Below the pieces are notes generated by a model that was not told the DNA's origin, made no database searches, and worked only from the letters and a program-made list of their open reading frames with translations. From the NCBI GenBank assembly GCA_015069395.1, contig SVIR01000008.1, positions 1 to 54,435 of the forward strand: 54,435 bases of DNA, written 5' to 3'. The stretch comes from Clostridiales bacterium (GTDB lineage: Bacteria > Bacillota > Clostridia > Christensenellales > UBA1242). How positions within the stretch are numbered: the stretch's first letter is position 1; each line of letters opens with the position of its first letter. Both the position numbers and the translations under genes were made by a program. Below are positions 7,737 to 16,473 of this stretch, piece by piece.

Positions 7737-9872
7737 GTGCAAATAGAAAACGAATTTTTTGCTAAATTATTGGAAGTTTATGGGCAAGATGGTGCAAGTC
7801 AGATTGTCAAAGCTTTTAATTTTGCAAAAGAAAAGCACTCTGGACAGAAGAGAGACAGTGGAGACGAATATATTGTGCATCCATATAATGTCGCAAAAAT
7901 TTTGGTTGGTTTGAAAGCCGACGTGGTTTGCGTGGTTTGTGGTTTTTTGCATGATTGTTTGGAGGATACAGATTGTTCTGAAAAAGAAATTTTAGACAAT
8001 TTTGGTTCAGAAGTTTTGAATATTTTGGTTGGGGCTTCTAAAGTTTTGTTGATTAAAGAAGCTTATAGAAAAAATCCTGCAGAAGTCGAAATTTTGCAGA
8101 AAATGTTTTTGACTCTTGGAAAAGATGCTCGTGTAGGTTTTGTAAAATTGGCAGAACGTTTGGACAATATGCAGACCTTGCAATATAAAGAAAGGGAAAA
8201 ACAAATTTCTATTGCCAAAGAGACATTAGAATTTTATCCTCCAATTGCAGAACGTTTGGGTATGAATAGAGTGAAACATGACATAGAAGAGTTGTGTTTT
8301 AAGTTTATATATCCTAAAGAATATGCTGAAACAGAAAAGTATTTGGAAGAACATTACCAAAAATCTCACACTATGAACGAAGAGATTTCAAACACTTTAA
8401 AGAAATTGATTGCCGAAAATGGAATCAAGGGAAGAGTTCAGAGTCGTGTAAAAAGCAAGTATGGAGTCTTTAAAAAACGTAGTAAAAAGAAAGAAATTTA
8501 TGATGTTATTGCACACAGAATTATTGTTGAAGAGATAAAAGACTGTTATACTATGTTGGGTGCAGTTCATAATCTTTGGAAACCTGTTGAAGGAAGAATA
8601 AAGGATTATATCGCACACCCAAAACCAAATCTTTATATGTCTTTGCACACAACTGTTTTGCATCCATCAGAGAATGGAGACGTTCCTTTTGAGGTTCAAA
8701 TAAGAACAGAAGAAATGCACAACATCTGTGAATATGGGGCTGCGGCACACTGGATGTATAAAATAAGAGGAGCTCAAGAAACGACAACAGCAGGAAATTC
8801 GGCGATGTTGGAAGCTAGGAAAAAAGCAAGCAAAGAAACAAACGAAGAAGAGGAGATTTCTCAAATCATTAAGGCTGGTTTTTATACAAATCAAATTTTT
8901 GTTTTTACACCAAACTTAAATGTTGTAGAACTTCCAGAAGGAGCAATTTCATTGGATTTTGCTTATTCTGTTCACTCAAAATTAGGGGATAAGTGTATTG
9001 GTGCAAAAATAAATGGTAAAATGGTGCCAATAAACACAAAGCTTAAAACCGGTGACATTGTTGAGGTTTTGACTTCTTCGGCTGCGAAAGGACCTTCTCG
9101 AGATTGGCTTAAAATGTGCAAAAGTAAAGGAGCTTTGTCAAAAATAAGGGCTTATTTCAAACGAGAAAAGCGAGACGAAAATATCAAGATTGGCAAAGAA
9201 ATGCTTGAAGAACAACTCAAACGTAGAGGATATTCTTTGTCTAAATTTTTGGAAGACAAAGATTGTATTGAAGAAGTGTTGCAAAAACAAACATTGGCAA
9301 GTTTAGACGAGGTATATGCTGCAATTGGTTATAGTGGTGTAACAGTTCAACAAATTGTTGGAAAGTTTGTTTCAAAGCAAAGACAAAAAGAGAAAAAAGA
9401 AAAGGCGAAGGTTGTTAGAAAAAGTTCACCAAAAGAATATGATGCTGTAATTGTCGATGGTCAAGACGATATGCTCAAAAGAGTAGCAAAGTGTTGCAAT
9501 CCAATTCCTGGAGACGAAATTGTAGGTTATATTTCAAGGGGAAGAGGAGTTACGATTCATAGAAAGGATTGTCAAGCTCTTAAGTTTTTGGAACAAGAAA
9601 GGATTGTAAACACTACATGGAAGCATGAAAGTGCCAACGTGACTTATTCGGCAAATTTCAAGGTTTATGCGAAGGGAACAGCGAATGTTTTGAATTTAAT
9701 TTCAAATAAAATTGCAGAAAACAAGATAGAAATTTCTTATATAAATGTAGAAAAAAACAAATCTGGAGATGCGATTCTGACCGTAGGTGTTTTGATTAAT
9801 TCTCGTGAGCAACTCTCAGAGCTTACAAACAAGATTTCTGCGATGCCGGAAGTGTTTGATGTAAAAAGATAA
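7737..9872 (+). CDS. rel: Bifunctional (p)ppGpp synthetase/hydrolase (Rel/SpoT)
   Basis: A 711-residue long RSH protein that makes and degrades the alarmone (p)ppGpp. The N-terminal HD hydrolase domain carries HPYNVAKI and FLHDCLEDTD (about 45-85), so hydrolase residues are kept. The synthetase domain follows (RVKSKYGVFKKR, IAHRIIV, GRIKDYIAHPKPNLYMSLH, EVQIRTEEMH). A TGS domain (VFTPNLNVVELPEGAISLDF) begins near 393, then a zinc-finger-like CC segment (KRVAKCCNPIPGD) and a C-terminal ACT domain. It starts with GTG, chosen because AGGAG lies 6 nt upstream. It ends at a terminator shared with pyk. Confidence 0.96.
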   Translation: MQIENEFFAKLLEVYGQDGASQIVKAFNFAKEKHSGQKRDSGDEYIVHPYNVAKILVGLKADVVCVVCGFLHDCLEDTDCSEKEILDNFGSEVLNILVGASKVLLIKEAYRKNPAEVEILQKMFLTLGKDARVGFVKLAERLDNMQTLQYKEREKQISIAKETLEFYPPIAERLGMNRVKHDIEELCFKFIYPKEYAETEKYLEEHYQKSHTMNEEISNTLKKLIAENGIKGRVQSRVKSKYGVFKKRSKKKEIYDVIAHRIIVEEIKDCYTMLGAVHNLWKPVEGRIKDYIAHPKPNLYMSLHTTVLHPSENGDVPFEVQIRTEEMHNICEYGAAAHWMYKIRGAQETTTAGNSAMLEARKKASKETNEEEEISQIIKAGFYTNQIFVFTPNLNVVELPEGAISLDFAYSVHSKLGDKCIGAKINGKMVPINTKLKTGDIVEVLTSSAAKGPSRDWLKMCKSKGALSKIRAYFKREKRDENIKIGKEMLEEQLKRRGYSLSKFLEDKDCIEEVLQKQTLASLDEVYAAIGYSGVTVQQIVGKFVSKQRQKEKKEKAKVVRKSSPKEYDAVIVDGQDDMLKRVAKCCNPIPGDEIVGYISRGRGVTIHRKDCQALKFLEQERIVNTTWKHESANVTYSANFKVYAKGTANVLNLISNKIAENKIEISYINVEKNKSGDAILTVGVLINSREQLSELTNKISAMPEVFDVKR

Positions 9873-9902
9873 AAAATATTGCCTGAATGGCAATATTTTT
9901 TT
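9871..9902. terminator. Bidirectional intrinsic terminator
   Basis: Arms AAATATTGCC and GGCAATATTT with a 5-base loop, with A-run before and T-run after. It lies between convergent rel and pyk. Confidence 0.85.
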
Positions 9903-9903
9903 G

Positions 9904-11301
9904 TTATAATTTTTTGATAACCAACAAGCTCGAACCACTTCTTCCTGCTTTTAGTCCACTAACTAACACAACTTTGTCATTTTTCTTAACCAGTCCTGTG
10001 CTTAGAGCTTTTTCTAATGAGCTTTGGTTTATGGTGTCCATATTTTTGTAGGTTTTGTCGAGAATAGGAACAACACCATATAAGATACTCATTTTGTTGA
10101 AAGCTTTTTCGTCTGGGGTGCAGGCGATTATTGGCATATTAGGTTTAAATCGGCTAATATTTTCAGCCGTTGCCCCTGTCTTAGTAACGACAACTATAGC
10201 TTCAACATTTTTTGTTTTTGAAAGTGCATATGCGCCATATCCCAGACTTTTTGAAGTGTTGTGAGTTTCAATAGCCGAATTTGAAAAGAATGTGTTGTTT
10301 TCAGTTTCAACTGCAATCCTTTTCATTGTTTCAACAGTCTTTATTGGATGTTCTCCAGAAGCTGTTTCTCCAGAAAGCATAATTGCGCTTGAACCATCAA
10401 AAATTGCATTTGCGACGTCGGAAATCTCTGCTCTTGTTGGGCGAGGGTTTGAGATCATGCTTTCAAGCATTTGAGTTGCAGTAATCACAATTTTACCGTT
10501 TTTGTTGCATTTTTTTATAAATTCTTTCTGGAAAATTGGAATTTTCACAAAGTCAACCTCAACCCCAAGGTCTCCACGAGCCACCATAATGCCATCAGAA
10601 ACTTTTAAAATCTTATCAAAGTTTGCAACCCCTTCTTCACTTTCAATTTTTGATATAATTTTTACGTCTTTGAAATTGATTTGTTTAAGATATTGTTTGA
10701 CGGCAAGGACATCTTCTGCACAGTTTACAAAAGAAATAGACAAAAAGTCGGCGTTCATTTCTTTTGCAAACAACATATCTGCCTTGTCTTGTTCGCTTAA
10801 GTAAGGCATGTCGGTGTTGATGCCGGGTAGATTTATACTTTTATTATTTGAAAGTTCGCCACCGTCAACAACAACGCAAAAAACCTCTGTTTTGCTTGTT
10901 TTTTCAACTTTTAATTCAATATTTCCGTCGTTTAATAAAATTTTTGCACCTTTTTTCAAAATTTTGGGCAGATTTTTGTATGTTACGCTAACTTTTTCTT
11001 GAGTGCCTAGCACATCATTTGTAGTAAGAACGAATTTATCTCCATTATCAAGAAAAATTTTGCCGTTTTCAAATTGTCTGATTCTGATTTCAGGACCTTT
11101 TGTGTCTATCATAATTCCGATAGGCGCGTTCCTGTTTATGCGAGCTTGCTTAACTGCGTCAATTAGTTGTTTGTGTGATTCATGTGTGCCGTGGCTCATA
11201 TTAAAACGAGCAACATTCATTCCTGCGTCTATCATTTTTTCGATGGTTTCAACATCATTGCTTGCAGGACCAATTGAGCACACGATTTTTGTTTTATTCA
11301 T
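9904..11301 (-). CDS. pyk: Pyruvate kinase
   Basis: 465 residues from the chosen ATG. It converts phosphoenolpyruvate and ADP to pyruvate and ATP. The barrel starts with KIVCSIGPASND and FNMSHGTHES. The active-site signature is SKIESEEGVANFDKI, followed by ARGDLGVEV and TATQMLESMI. The C-terminal allosteric domain carries VVVTKTGATA. The extra PEP-utiliser domain found in Bacillus enzymes is absent. An open frame extends 16 codons further upstream, but AGAGGTG lies 8 nt before the ATG at 11301, which also matches the family N-terminus. It is monocistronic. Confidence 0.96.
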   Translation of the reverse strand: MNKTKIVCSIGPASNDVETIEKMIDAGMNVARFNMSHGTHESHKQLIDAVKQARINRNAPIGIMIDTKGPEIRIRQFENGKIFLDNGDKFVLTTNDVLGTQEKVSVTYKNLPKILKKGAKILLNDGNIELKVEKTSKTEVFCVVVDGGELSNNKSINLPGINTDMPYLSEQDKADMLFAKEMNADFLSISFVNCAEDVLAVKQYLKQINFKDVKIISKIESEEGVANFDKILKVSDGIMVARGDLGVEVDFVKIPIFQKEFIKKCNKNGKIVITATQMLESMISNPRPTRAEISDVANAIFDGSSAIMLSGETASGEHPIKTVETMKRIAVETENNTFFSNSAIETHNTSKSLGYGAYALSKTKNVEAIVVVTKTGATAENISRFKPNMPIIACTPDEKAFNKMSILYGVVPILDKTYKNMDTINQSSLEKALSTGLVKKNDKVVLVSGLKAGRSGSSLLVIKKL

Positions 11302-11320
11302 AAAAACACCTCTTTTAACT

Positions 11321-11349
11321 ATGATATCAATTTGACAAAAAAAAAGCAA
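11321..11349 (-). promoter_or_regulatory. Candidate sigma-A promoter of pyk
   Basis: On the minus strand, TTGCTT (11344-11349), 17-bp spacer, TATCAT (11321-11326), about 19 nt before the start codon. Confidence 0.5.
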
Positions 11350-11417
11350 ATTTTTTTGTCTTTTTTTGTAATATTCTTAAATTATGGCTTTTCCTAAGAA
11401 AAAATATTAAAAAATGG

Positions 11418-11446
11418 TTGTTTTCTTTGTTAAAATATGTTAAACT
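11418..11446 (+). promoter_or_regulatory. Weak candidate promoter of the secG-rnr operon
   Basis: TTGTTT (11418-11423), 17-bp spacer, TAAACT (11441-11446). Each box matches 4 of 6 consensus positions. Confidence 0.35.
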
Positions 11447-11464
11447 TGACTGGTAGAGGTGGCT

Positions 11465-11698
11465 ATGTTATCAACGCTTTGTAGTATATGGGATGATTTT
11501 TGTGCTTGGGTGTCGGTTGGTTGGACTCAAACTACGTTTATAATTGTTGTTTGTGTCTTTGGTATCCTTGGGCTTATGTCTTTGTTAAGCTTTTTTAAAC
11601 AAAGTTTTGACAAAGGGAAAAAACCTAAATGGTTTCAATTGATTTTATCTTTGATTTTGCTTGGACTTATGGCAGTTGTCTGCATAGCTAGATTTTAA
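11465..11698 (+). CDS. Small two-helix membrane protein of unknown function
   Basis: A 77-residue protein with two predicted membrane helices (about residues 17-42 and 54-75) joined by a basic loop (KQSFDKGKKPKW). The length and topology resemble SecG, but the next gene fits SecG better. A GTG six bases upstream is in frame, but AGAGGTGG lies 4-5 nt before the ATG at 11465, which I prefer. It is first in an operon with secG and rnr, 12 bases from secG. It may be a secretion accessory subunit; that is inference from position only. Confidence 0.6.
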   Translation: MLSTLCSIWDDFCAWVSVGWTQTTFIIVVCVFGILGLMSLLSFFKQSFDKGKKPKWFQLILSLILLGLMAVVCIARF

Positions 11699-11710
11699 GG
11701 AGAGTGAAGT

Positions 11711-12007
11711 ATGAATAGTTTATTGTTGAAAGAATATCCTCTTTGGATTACAAACAGTTTTCCTATTATCAGAATTGTATTGTTTTGTTTGGTAATCGCT
11801 AGTGCTCTTATTTTGATTATCACAACTCTTTTTCAAAACAACGATTCAAACAACACAGAAGTAGTTTCTGGTCGACAAGAGAGTTATTATTCAAAAAACA
11901 AAGGTGGTTCAAGAGATGCAAAATTGCAACTTATTACAATTATTACTTCAATAGTAGCAGTTGTTTGCATTGTATTGTACTTCGTTAGCATAATAATTTA
12001 TCCATAA
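11711..12007 (+). CDS. secG: Preprotein translocase subunit SecG-like protein
   Basis: 98 residues with two membrane helices (about 19-42 and 75-96). Between them lies a Gly/Ser/Asn-rich stretch with SYYSKNKGGSRDAKL, which matches the SecG region that normally reads FFGKNKG. SecG assists SecYEG during protein export. The place immediately before rnr, smpB and ssrA is the classic SecG position in Firmicutes. The usual conserved loop is degenerate, so the assignment rests partly on context. A GGAGAG ribosome site precedes the ATG. Confidence 0.78.
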   Translation: MNSLLLKEYPLWITNSFPIIRIVLFCLVIASALILIITTLFQNNDSNNTEVVSGRQESYYSKNKGGSRDAKLQLITIITSIVAVVCIVLYFVSIIIYP

Positions 12008-12018
12008 GGTAGTTTAAT

Positions 12019-14106
12019 ATGACACAAAAAAAGAAATTGTTGTCGTTGATTGATAAAAATAGTTTGGTTTTCTCAAATGTAGACAAACTATTTTTATTTC
12101 TTTCTTCAGCTCTTGATACAGATATAGAAAAAGTAAAAAAACTTTTTTATTCTCTTGTTTCAAATGGGGATATCTACGAAATAAGAAGAAACAAATTTAT
12201 TTCAATACCTTCACACGGCTACGTGAAAGGTGAGTTTTTTGGCACGGCAAAGGGCTTTGGGTTTGTAAAAGTTGATGGGTTTAAAGAGGACATTTTTATC
12301 CCTGCAAACAAAACAAATGGTGCGCTTGATGGAGAGAAAGTTATCGTGAAGATTATGTCTCAAAGTGGCGATGGCACTGATGGGGAAGTGGTCTCTATTT
12401 ATGAAGAGCTTCAAAGCATTGTTGGTGCAGTGACTATCGTCGCAAACAATTATTTTCTTGATCCAGACAACAATAAAATCCCTCTTCAACTTCCAATTAT
12501 CAAAACTGGTTTGAAACTTCAAAAAAATATGAAGGTTATGGCAAGAATTGTTAGAACGGAAAAAGGAAAGATTAAGTGTGCTGTACACGAGATTTTGGGA
12601 TTTGAAGACGATGTTAAGGCGCTAGAACTTTCGATTGTCAGAGAGCATAACCTGTTTGAAAAATTTCCAGATAGTGTTGTGGAGGCAGAAAAGAAAGTTC
12701 CAAAGACAGTTTCTGCTCAGCAAAAGAAAGGTCGTCTTGATTTGACAGGAGAAACAATCTTTACGATTGATGGCGCTGATGCAAAAGATTTGGACGATGC
12801 TATAAACATTAAAAAGTTTGACACATATTATGAATTGGGGGTACATATTGCTGACGTTGGAGAATACGTAAAACAAGGCAATGTGTTCGACGACGAAGCT
12901 TACAAAAGAGGCACAAGTGTTTATTTTCCAACATCAGTTTTGCCTATGCTTCCAAAATCTCTTTCGAACGGCATTTGCTCGTTAAATGAAGGCGTTGAAC
13001 GACTGACTCTTTCTTGTATTATGAAAGTGGATTTCAACGGAAAAGTGATAGATTATAAAATCTGTGAATCTTTTATCAAGAGCGTGGCAAGATTGACTTA
13101 TAAAGAGGTGTATCAAGCATTAACTGGAGGAGAGTTGAATGAGAAGACTCAAAAACTCCAAAAAGACTTTTTGTTGATGAGAGAATTGTGTGACATTTTG
13201 GAATCTAACACAGAAAAGAGGGGAGCACTAGATTTAGATGTGCCTGAAGTTCAATTTGTATTTGATGCAGACGGAATGGCCGTAGATCTTACAAGAAGAG
13301 AAAGAAACTCTGCTCATAGACTGATCGAAGATTTTATGGTTTTGGCAAACGAAACGATTGCTAGACATTTTAATAAACTAGGAATTCCTTTTGTTTATCG
13401 TGTTCACGAAGCTCCAACAAAAGAAAAGGTTTATGGGGTATGTGATTTCCTCAAGGGAATCGGGATCCCATATCCTCAAGTCCCTGACGATATCAAACCT
13501 GCATACTTCCAAGAAATCTTGGATAATGTAGAAACTTTGGCTTCAAAAGATGTCGTAAATAAAGTAGTTTTGCGTTCTATGCAAAAAGCAAAATATGCAA
13601 ACAAAAATTTAGGACACTTTGGTTTGGCTTTGGTTGATTATTGTCATTTTACTTCTCCAATCCGTCGTTATCCAGATTTGACTATTCATAGAATTATTAA
13701 AGAATGGTTGCATGGAAAACTTTCTACCTTAAGAAAAGAAGAATTGGACGAATTTGCCTTTGAAGCTGCAGAACAATCTTCTGCCTGCGAGAGAAATGCA
13801 GATTATGCAGAGAGAGATGTTGACGATCTTTGGAAAGCCTATCTTATGAAAGACAAAATTGGGCAAGAATTTGAAGCGACTATTTCGTCAGTTACAAACT
13901 TCGGGATTTTTGTTGCTCTTGACAATACAGTTGAGGGGCTTATTAAGATTGAAGAGTTGCCGGAAGATGCATATTTGTTCTTAGAGAAGCAACTTAAACT
14001 TAAAGGTTCTGCTCATTTATATTCTTTGGGGGATAGAGTGAAAGTTGTATTGACTAATGTCAATTTGCAAACTCGCAACATAGATTTTAAAATAGTCGAA
14101 GATTAA
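12019..14106 (+). CDS. rnr: Ribonuclease R
   Basis: 695 residues, typical for RNase R. This processive 3'-to-5' exoribonuclease degrades structured RNA and, with tmRNA-SmpB, non-stop mRNAs. A winged-helix-like N-terminus is followed by cold-shock domains (GFGFVKVDGFKEDIFIP near 75). The catalytic RNB domain carries FTIDGADAKDLDDAINIKK (about 246-265, acidic metal ligands present) and TSPIRRYPDLTIHR. A C-terminal S1 domain starts near 615 (ATISSVTNFGIFVAL). It starts 11 bases after secG with only a weak AAGG ribosome site, suggesting coupling to secG. Confidence 0.96.
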   Translation: MTQKKKLLSLIDKNSLVFSNVDKLFLFLSSALDTDIEKVKKLFYSLVSNGDIYEIRRNKFISIPSHGYVKGEFFGTAKGFGFVKVDGFKEDIFIPANKTNGALDGEKVIVKIMSQSGDGTDGEVVSIYEELQSIVGAVTIVANNYFLDPDNNKIPLQLPIIKTGLKLQKNMKVMARIVRTEKGKIKCAVHEILGFEDDVKALELSIVREHNLFEKFPDSVVEAEKKVPKTVSAQQKKGRLDLTGETIFTIDGADAKDLDDAINIKKFDTYYELGVHIADVGEYVKQGNVFDDEAYKRGTSVYFPTSVLPMLPKSLSNGICSLNEGVERLTLSCIMKVDFNGKVIDYKICESFIKSVARLTYKEVYQALTGGELNEKTQKLQKDFLLMRELCDILESNTEKRGALDLDVPEVQFVFDADGMAVDLTRRERNSAHRLIEDFMVLANETIARHFNKLGIPFVYRVHEAPTKEKVYGVCDFLKGIGIPYPQVPDDIKPAYFQEILDNVETLASKDVVNKVVLRSMQKAKYANKNLGHFGLALVDYCHFTSPIRRYPDLTIHRIIKEWLHGKLSTLRKEELDEFAFEAAEQSSACERNADYAERDVDDLWKAYLMKDKIGQEFEATISSVTNFGIFVALDNTVEGLIKIEELPEDAYLFLEKQLKLKGSAHLYSLGDRVKVVLTNVNLQTRNIDFKIVED

Positions 14107-14175
14107 AAAGTTTGACTTTTTGGGTAAATTTTTCAAAAAAAACTTAAAAAAATAGTATTTTTTGCAAAAAGGGTA

Positions 14176-14204
14176 TTGAAAAGTCAAGATTTTAATGCTA
14201 TAAT
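14176..14204 (+). promoter_or_regulatory. Strong promoter of smpB-ssrA
   Basis: TTGAAA (14176-14181), 17-bp spacer, TATAAT (14199-14204). The smpB ATG is only 10 bases after the -10 box, so a normal start point (about 14211) would fall inside or after the AGGAGAGG ribosome site. Confidence 0.78.
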
Positions 14205-14214
14205 AGGAGAGGAA

Positions 14215-14658
14215 ATGAAGGTCATATCAAACAATAAGAAAGCATTTTTTGATTACTTCGTTTCAGACTTGGTTGAGGCTGGAATAGTTCTTGAAGGCAG
14301 TGAAGTTAAATCTGTAAGGGCCGGTGGTGTGAGTTTGGCAGATAGTTTTGTGATCATTAGAGATGGCGAAATGTTTTTAAAAAATGCTTACATCAAACCT
14401 TACGAAAAAACCACTTCTTACAAGCCAGACGAAAGAAGATCTAGAAAATTGCTTCTAAACAAAAGCGAAATTCAAAAATTTGAACGTATGGTCAAAGAAA
14501 AAGGGTTTACGATTGTTGCTACAAAAATTTATTTCAACAAAGCAAACAAAGTAAAAGTTGAGATAGGTTTGGCAAAGGGCAAAAAACTTTACGACAAAAG
14601 ACAAACTCTAAAAGAAAATTCTATCAAGCGAGAGATTGCTCGAAGCTTGATAAACTGA
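14215..14658 (+). CDS. smpB: SsrA-binding protein SmpB
   Basis: 147 residues, the usual SmpB length. SmpB binds tmRNA and brings it to ribosomes stalled on non-stop mRNA. Family motifs are NKKAFFDYFV, EAGIVLEGSEVKSVRAG and a basic C-terminal tail (KKLYDKRQTLKENSIKREIA) that probes the empty mRNA channel. An open frame begins 13 codons upstream inside the promoter, so I chose the ATG at 14215, preceded by AGGAGAGG. Its stop codon directly abuts the first base of the tmRNA. Confidence 0.96.
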   Translation: MKVISNNKKAFFDYFVSDLVEAGIVLEGSEVKSVRAGGVSLADSFVIIRDGEMFLKNAYIKPYEKTTSYKPDERRSRKLLLNKSEIQKFERMVKEKGFTIVATKIYFNKANKVKVEIGLAKGKKLYDKRQTLKENSIKREIARSLIN

Positions 14659-15054
14659 GGGGACGATTTTGGTTTCGACGGGGATAAAGGCTGGATATGT
14701 AAAGCGCGTGGTGGCGCTCAACCACCTTAAAATGAGCATGCGAAAATAAACGCAGACGAAAACAACAATGTTGTTTCAATGAACACAGTTGCTTGCGCAG
14801 CTTAACTTCGTTTAAACAACGACCTGATTGAAATTTCAATCTGCTCACCTTTGGTTTTGCCAACCTTAGATTGGGTATCATTTAGGCAAAAATTCTGCAT
14901 TGAGAAGCCTTTGTAGGTGTAGAAAATCACTAAGGATAGTTTTTGAAACCTGTTTATGGGTGATTTGAAAGCGAAACTCAAACATAAACTAAACGCGTAG
15001 AAAGATATTTTGTCTTGTTTTCGGACGAGGGTTCAATTCCCTCCGTCTCCACCA
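14659..15054 (+). ncRNA. ssrA: Transfer-messenger RNA (tmRNA)
   Basis: The 5' end GGGGACGATTTTGGTTTCGA and the 3' end with a T-arm and encoded CCA are diagnostic. The acceptor GGGGACG pairs with CGTCTCC and contains the G3-U70 alanine identity pair. The tag frame appears to run from GCG at 14740 (or GCA at 14752) to the TAA at 14803-14805. The peptide would end ...NTVACAA, where many tags end in ALAA or AVAA. The exact resume codon is uncertain. About 396 nt, one-piece form. Confidence 0.96.
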
Positions 15055-15112
15055 AAAACTTTTAGTCTGAAACATCATTTCAGCGAATTTAGGAAAAAGG
15101 AAGGATATTGTT

Positions 15113-16288
15113 ATGTTAAACTCTCTTTTGGGAATTGGAATTGATTCGTTACTCATGGATATTTTTATCATTTTAGGCGTAGTAATAGCTGGCGCTTTGA
15201 TTATTTATTTTGTTTGGGAATTGGTTGCATCTATCGCTAACAAAAATAAAAAACCTGAAAAAGAACTTGTTTTTGACAACAAGAATGAAAAGAGAAAAGA
15301 ATTGGGAGACACTTTTGTTTTAGAAAGAGACGAAAAGACTCAAGCCCCAGTTGTTTTGGTTGAAACAAACAAACTTACTGAAGTAAATGAAGAAGTTGCA
15401 CAAGAAGAAAAGGCTGAAATTGAAACAGCTTCTGTTGACGAAGAAAAAGCAAATGCTGATAGAAGAGCAATGTTGGAAGCTCGTAGACAAGAACTTATGA
15501 GAAGAATGCAAGCTCAACTTGACGAAGATGAAAAAGTTGAAGAAAAGAAAGAAGAAACTATTGAGGAAGAAAAAGTAGAAGAGGTTGAAGAACCTGTTGC
15601 TCAAACAGTAGAAGAAGTTTCTAGGCCAATGGCATTTGAAGTTGAAGAAGAAACTGTAGAAGAAGCTGACAATTCTTTGGAAGAAGAAAGAAAAGCGTTG
15701 GAAGAAGAAAAAACAAGATATGCTACGATGGTTAAAGAACTTGAAAGAGCCAAGGTTGCTCTTGCAGAACAAACAAGAGAAATGGCAAGAGCTCAAGCTG
15801 AAGCAGAAGCTGCTGTAAACGCTCCTGTAGTTCAACCAATTCCAGTTGAATACAGCTTGGACGAACTTAAAGAAAAACTAGCTCTTGCAGAAGAAAGATT
15901 GAGAACAACTGAAAAAGAATTCAAACAATGCAAGAAAGAATATATTCCACTTAGAAAAGTTTGGGTTGCACACGAAAAAGACGAAAAGAAACTTAGACGA
16001 AAAGAAGCGCTCGTTGCTAAACAAAAAGTTTTGCTCTATGGTGTAAACAACTATGCAGACATTGACGAAGAAAAAGCAAAAAAATTGGCCGAGGACTTGG
16101 ATTTGCTCGATGGTCTCAAATTGTCAGTTCAACATTGTGAAGAAGTTATGAAGAAAAATGAAGAAAGATATCCTCTTTTGGAAAAAATGTACAATGTTTT
16201 GAAACTTAGAAATGACGAACTTAAAAAAGATATTGCTACTTATAAAGCTGAAATTGAAAAGCTTGAAGCTGAACAAGACGCTGAATAA
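15113..16288 (+). CDS. Membrane-anchored acidic coiled-coil protein
   Basis: A 391-residue protein I do not recognise. One N-terminal membrane helix lies at about residues 12-34. A long low-complexity segment rich in Glu, Val and Lys (about 75-190) leads to extended coiled coil through to the C-terminus (for example LEEERKALEEEKTRY and a KLEKMYNV-like heptad region). The layout is short outside/anchor plus a large cytoplasmic helical part, as in some cell-division or envelope scaffolds; that role is speculation. It starts 58 bases after the tmRNA with no obvious terminator between. The ribosome site is AAGGAAGG. Confidence 0.6.
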   Translation: MLNSLLGIGIDSLLMDIFIILGVVIAGALIIYFVWELVASIANKNKKPEKELVFDNKNEKRKELGDTFVLERDEKTQAPVVLVETNKLTEVNEEVAQEEKAEIETASVDEEKANADRRAMLEARRQELMRRMQAQLDEDEKVEEKKEETIEEEKVEEVEEPVAQTVEEVSRPMAFEVEEETVEEADNSLEEERKALEEEKTRYATMVKELERAKVALAEQTREMARAQAEAEAAVNAPVVQPIPVEYSLDELKEKLALAEERLRTTEKEFKQCKKEYIPLRKVWVAHEKDEKKLRRKEALVAKQKVLLYGVNNYADIDEEKAKKLAEDLDLLDGLKLSVQHCEEVMKKNEERYPLLEKMYNVLKLRNDELKKDIATYKAEIEKLEAEQDAE

Positions 16289-16293
16289 TTTTG

Positions 16294-16320
16294 AAAAGCA
16301 CCCATTTGGGTGTTTTTTTA
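16294..16320 (+). terminator. Intrinsic terminator
   Basis: Arms AAGCACCC and GGGTGTTTT with a 4-base loop, followed by a T-run. Confidence 0.82.
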
Positions 16321-16381
16321 TGTCGAAATTTTGGTGCTAATAAAAATTTTTGTAAAAAAAAATAAATTTTTGTTTTTTCTT

Positions 16382-16409
16382 TTGTAAATATTGATTGTTT
16401 TGATATAAT
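16382..16409 (+). promoter_or_regulatory. Promoter of the MFS transporter gene
   Basis: TTGTAA (16382-16387), 16-bp spacer, TATAAT (16404-16409). Confidence 0.55.
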
Positions 16410-16473
16410 CTAATTATATGTAAACTTAAGTCTCTTTTTGCTTTCGTAGGAGATGTTTGAAAAGGAAATGCAA

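Noticed and set aside
15320..15835. Phe/Ser-rich 171-codon minus-strand frame
   Set aside because: Antisense shadow of the Glu/Lys-rich segment of the 15113 gene.
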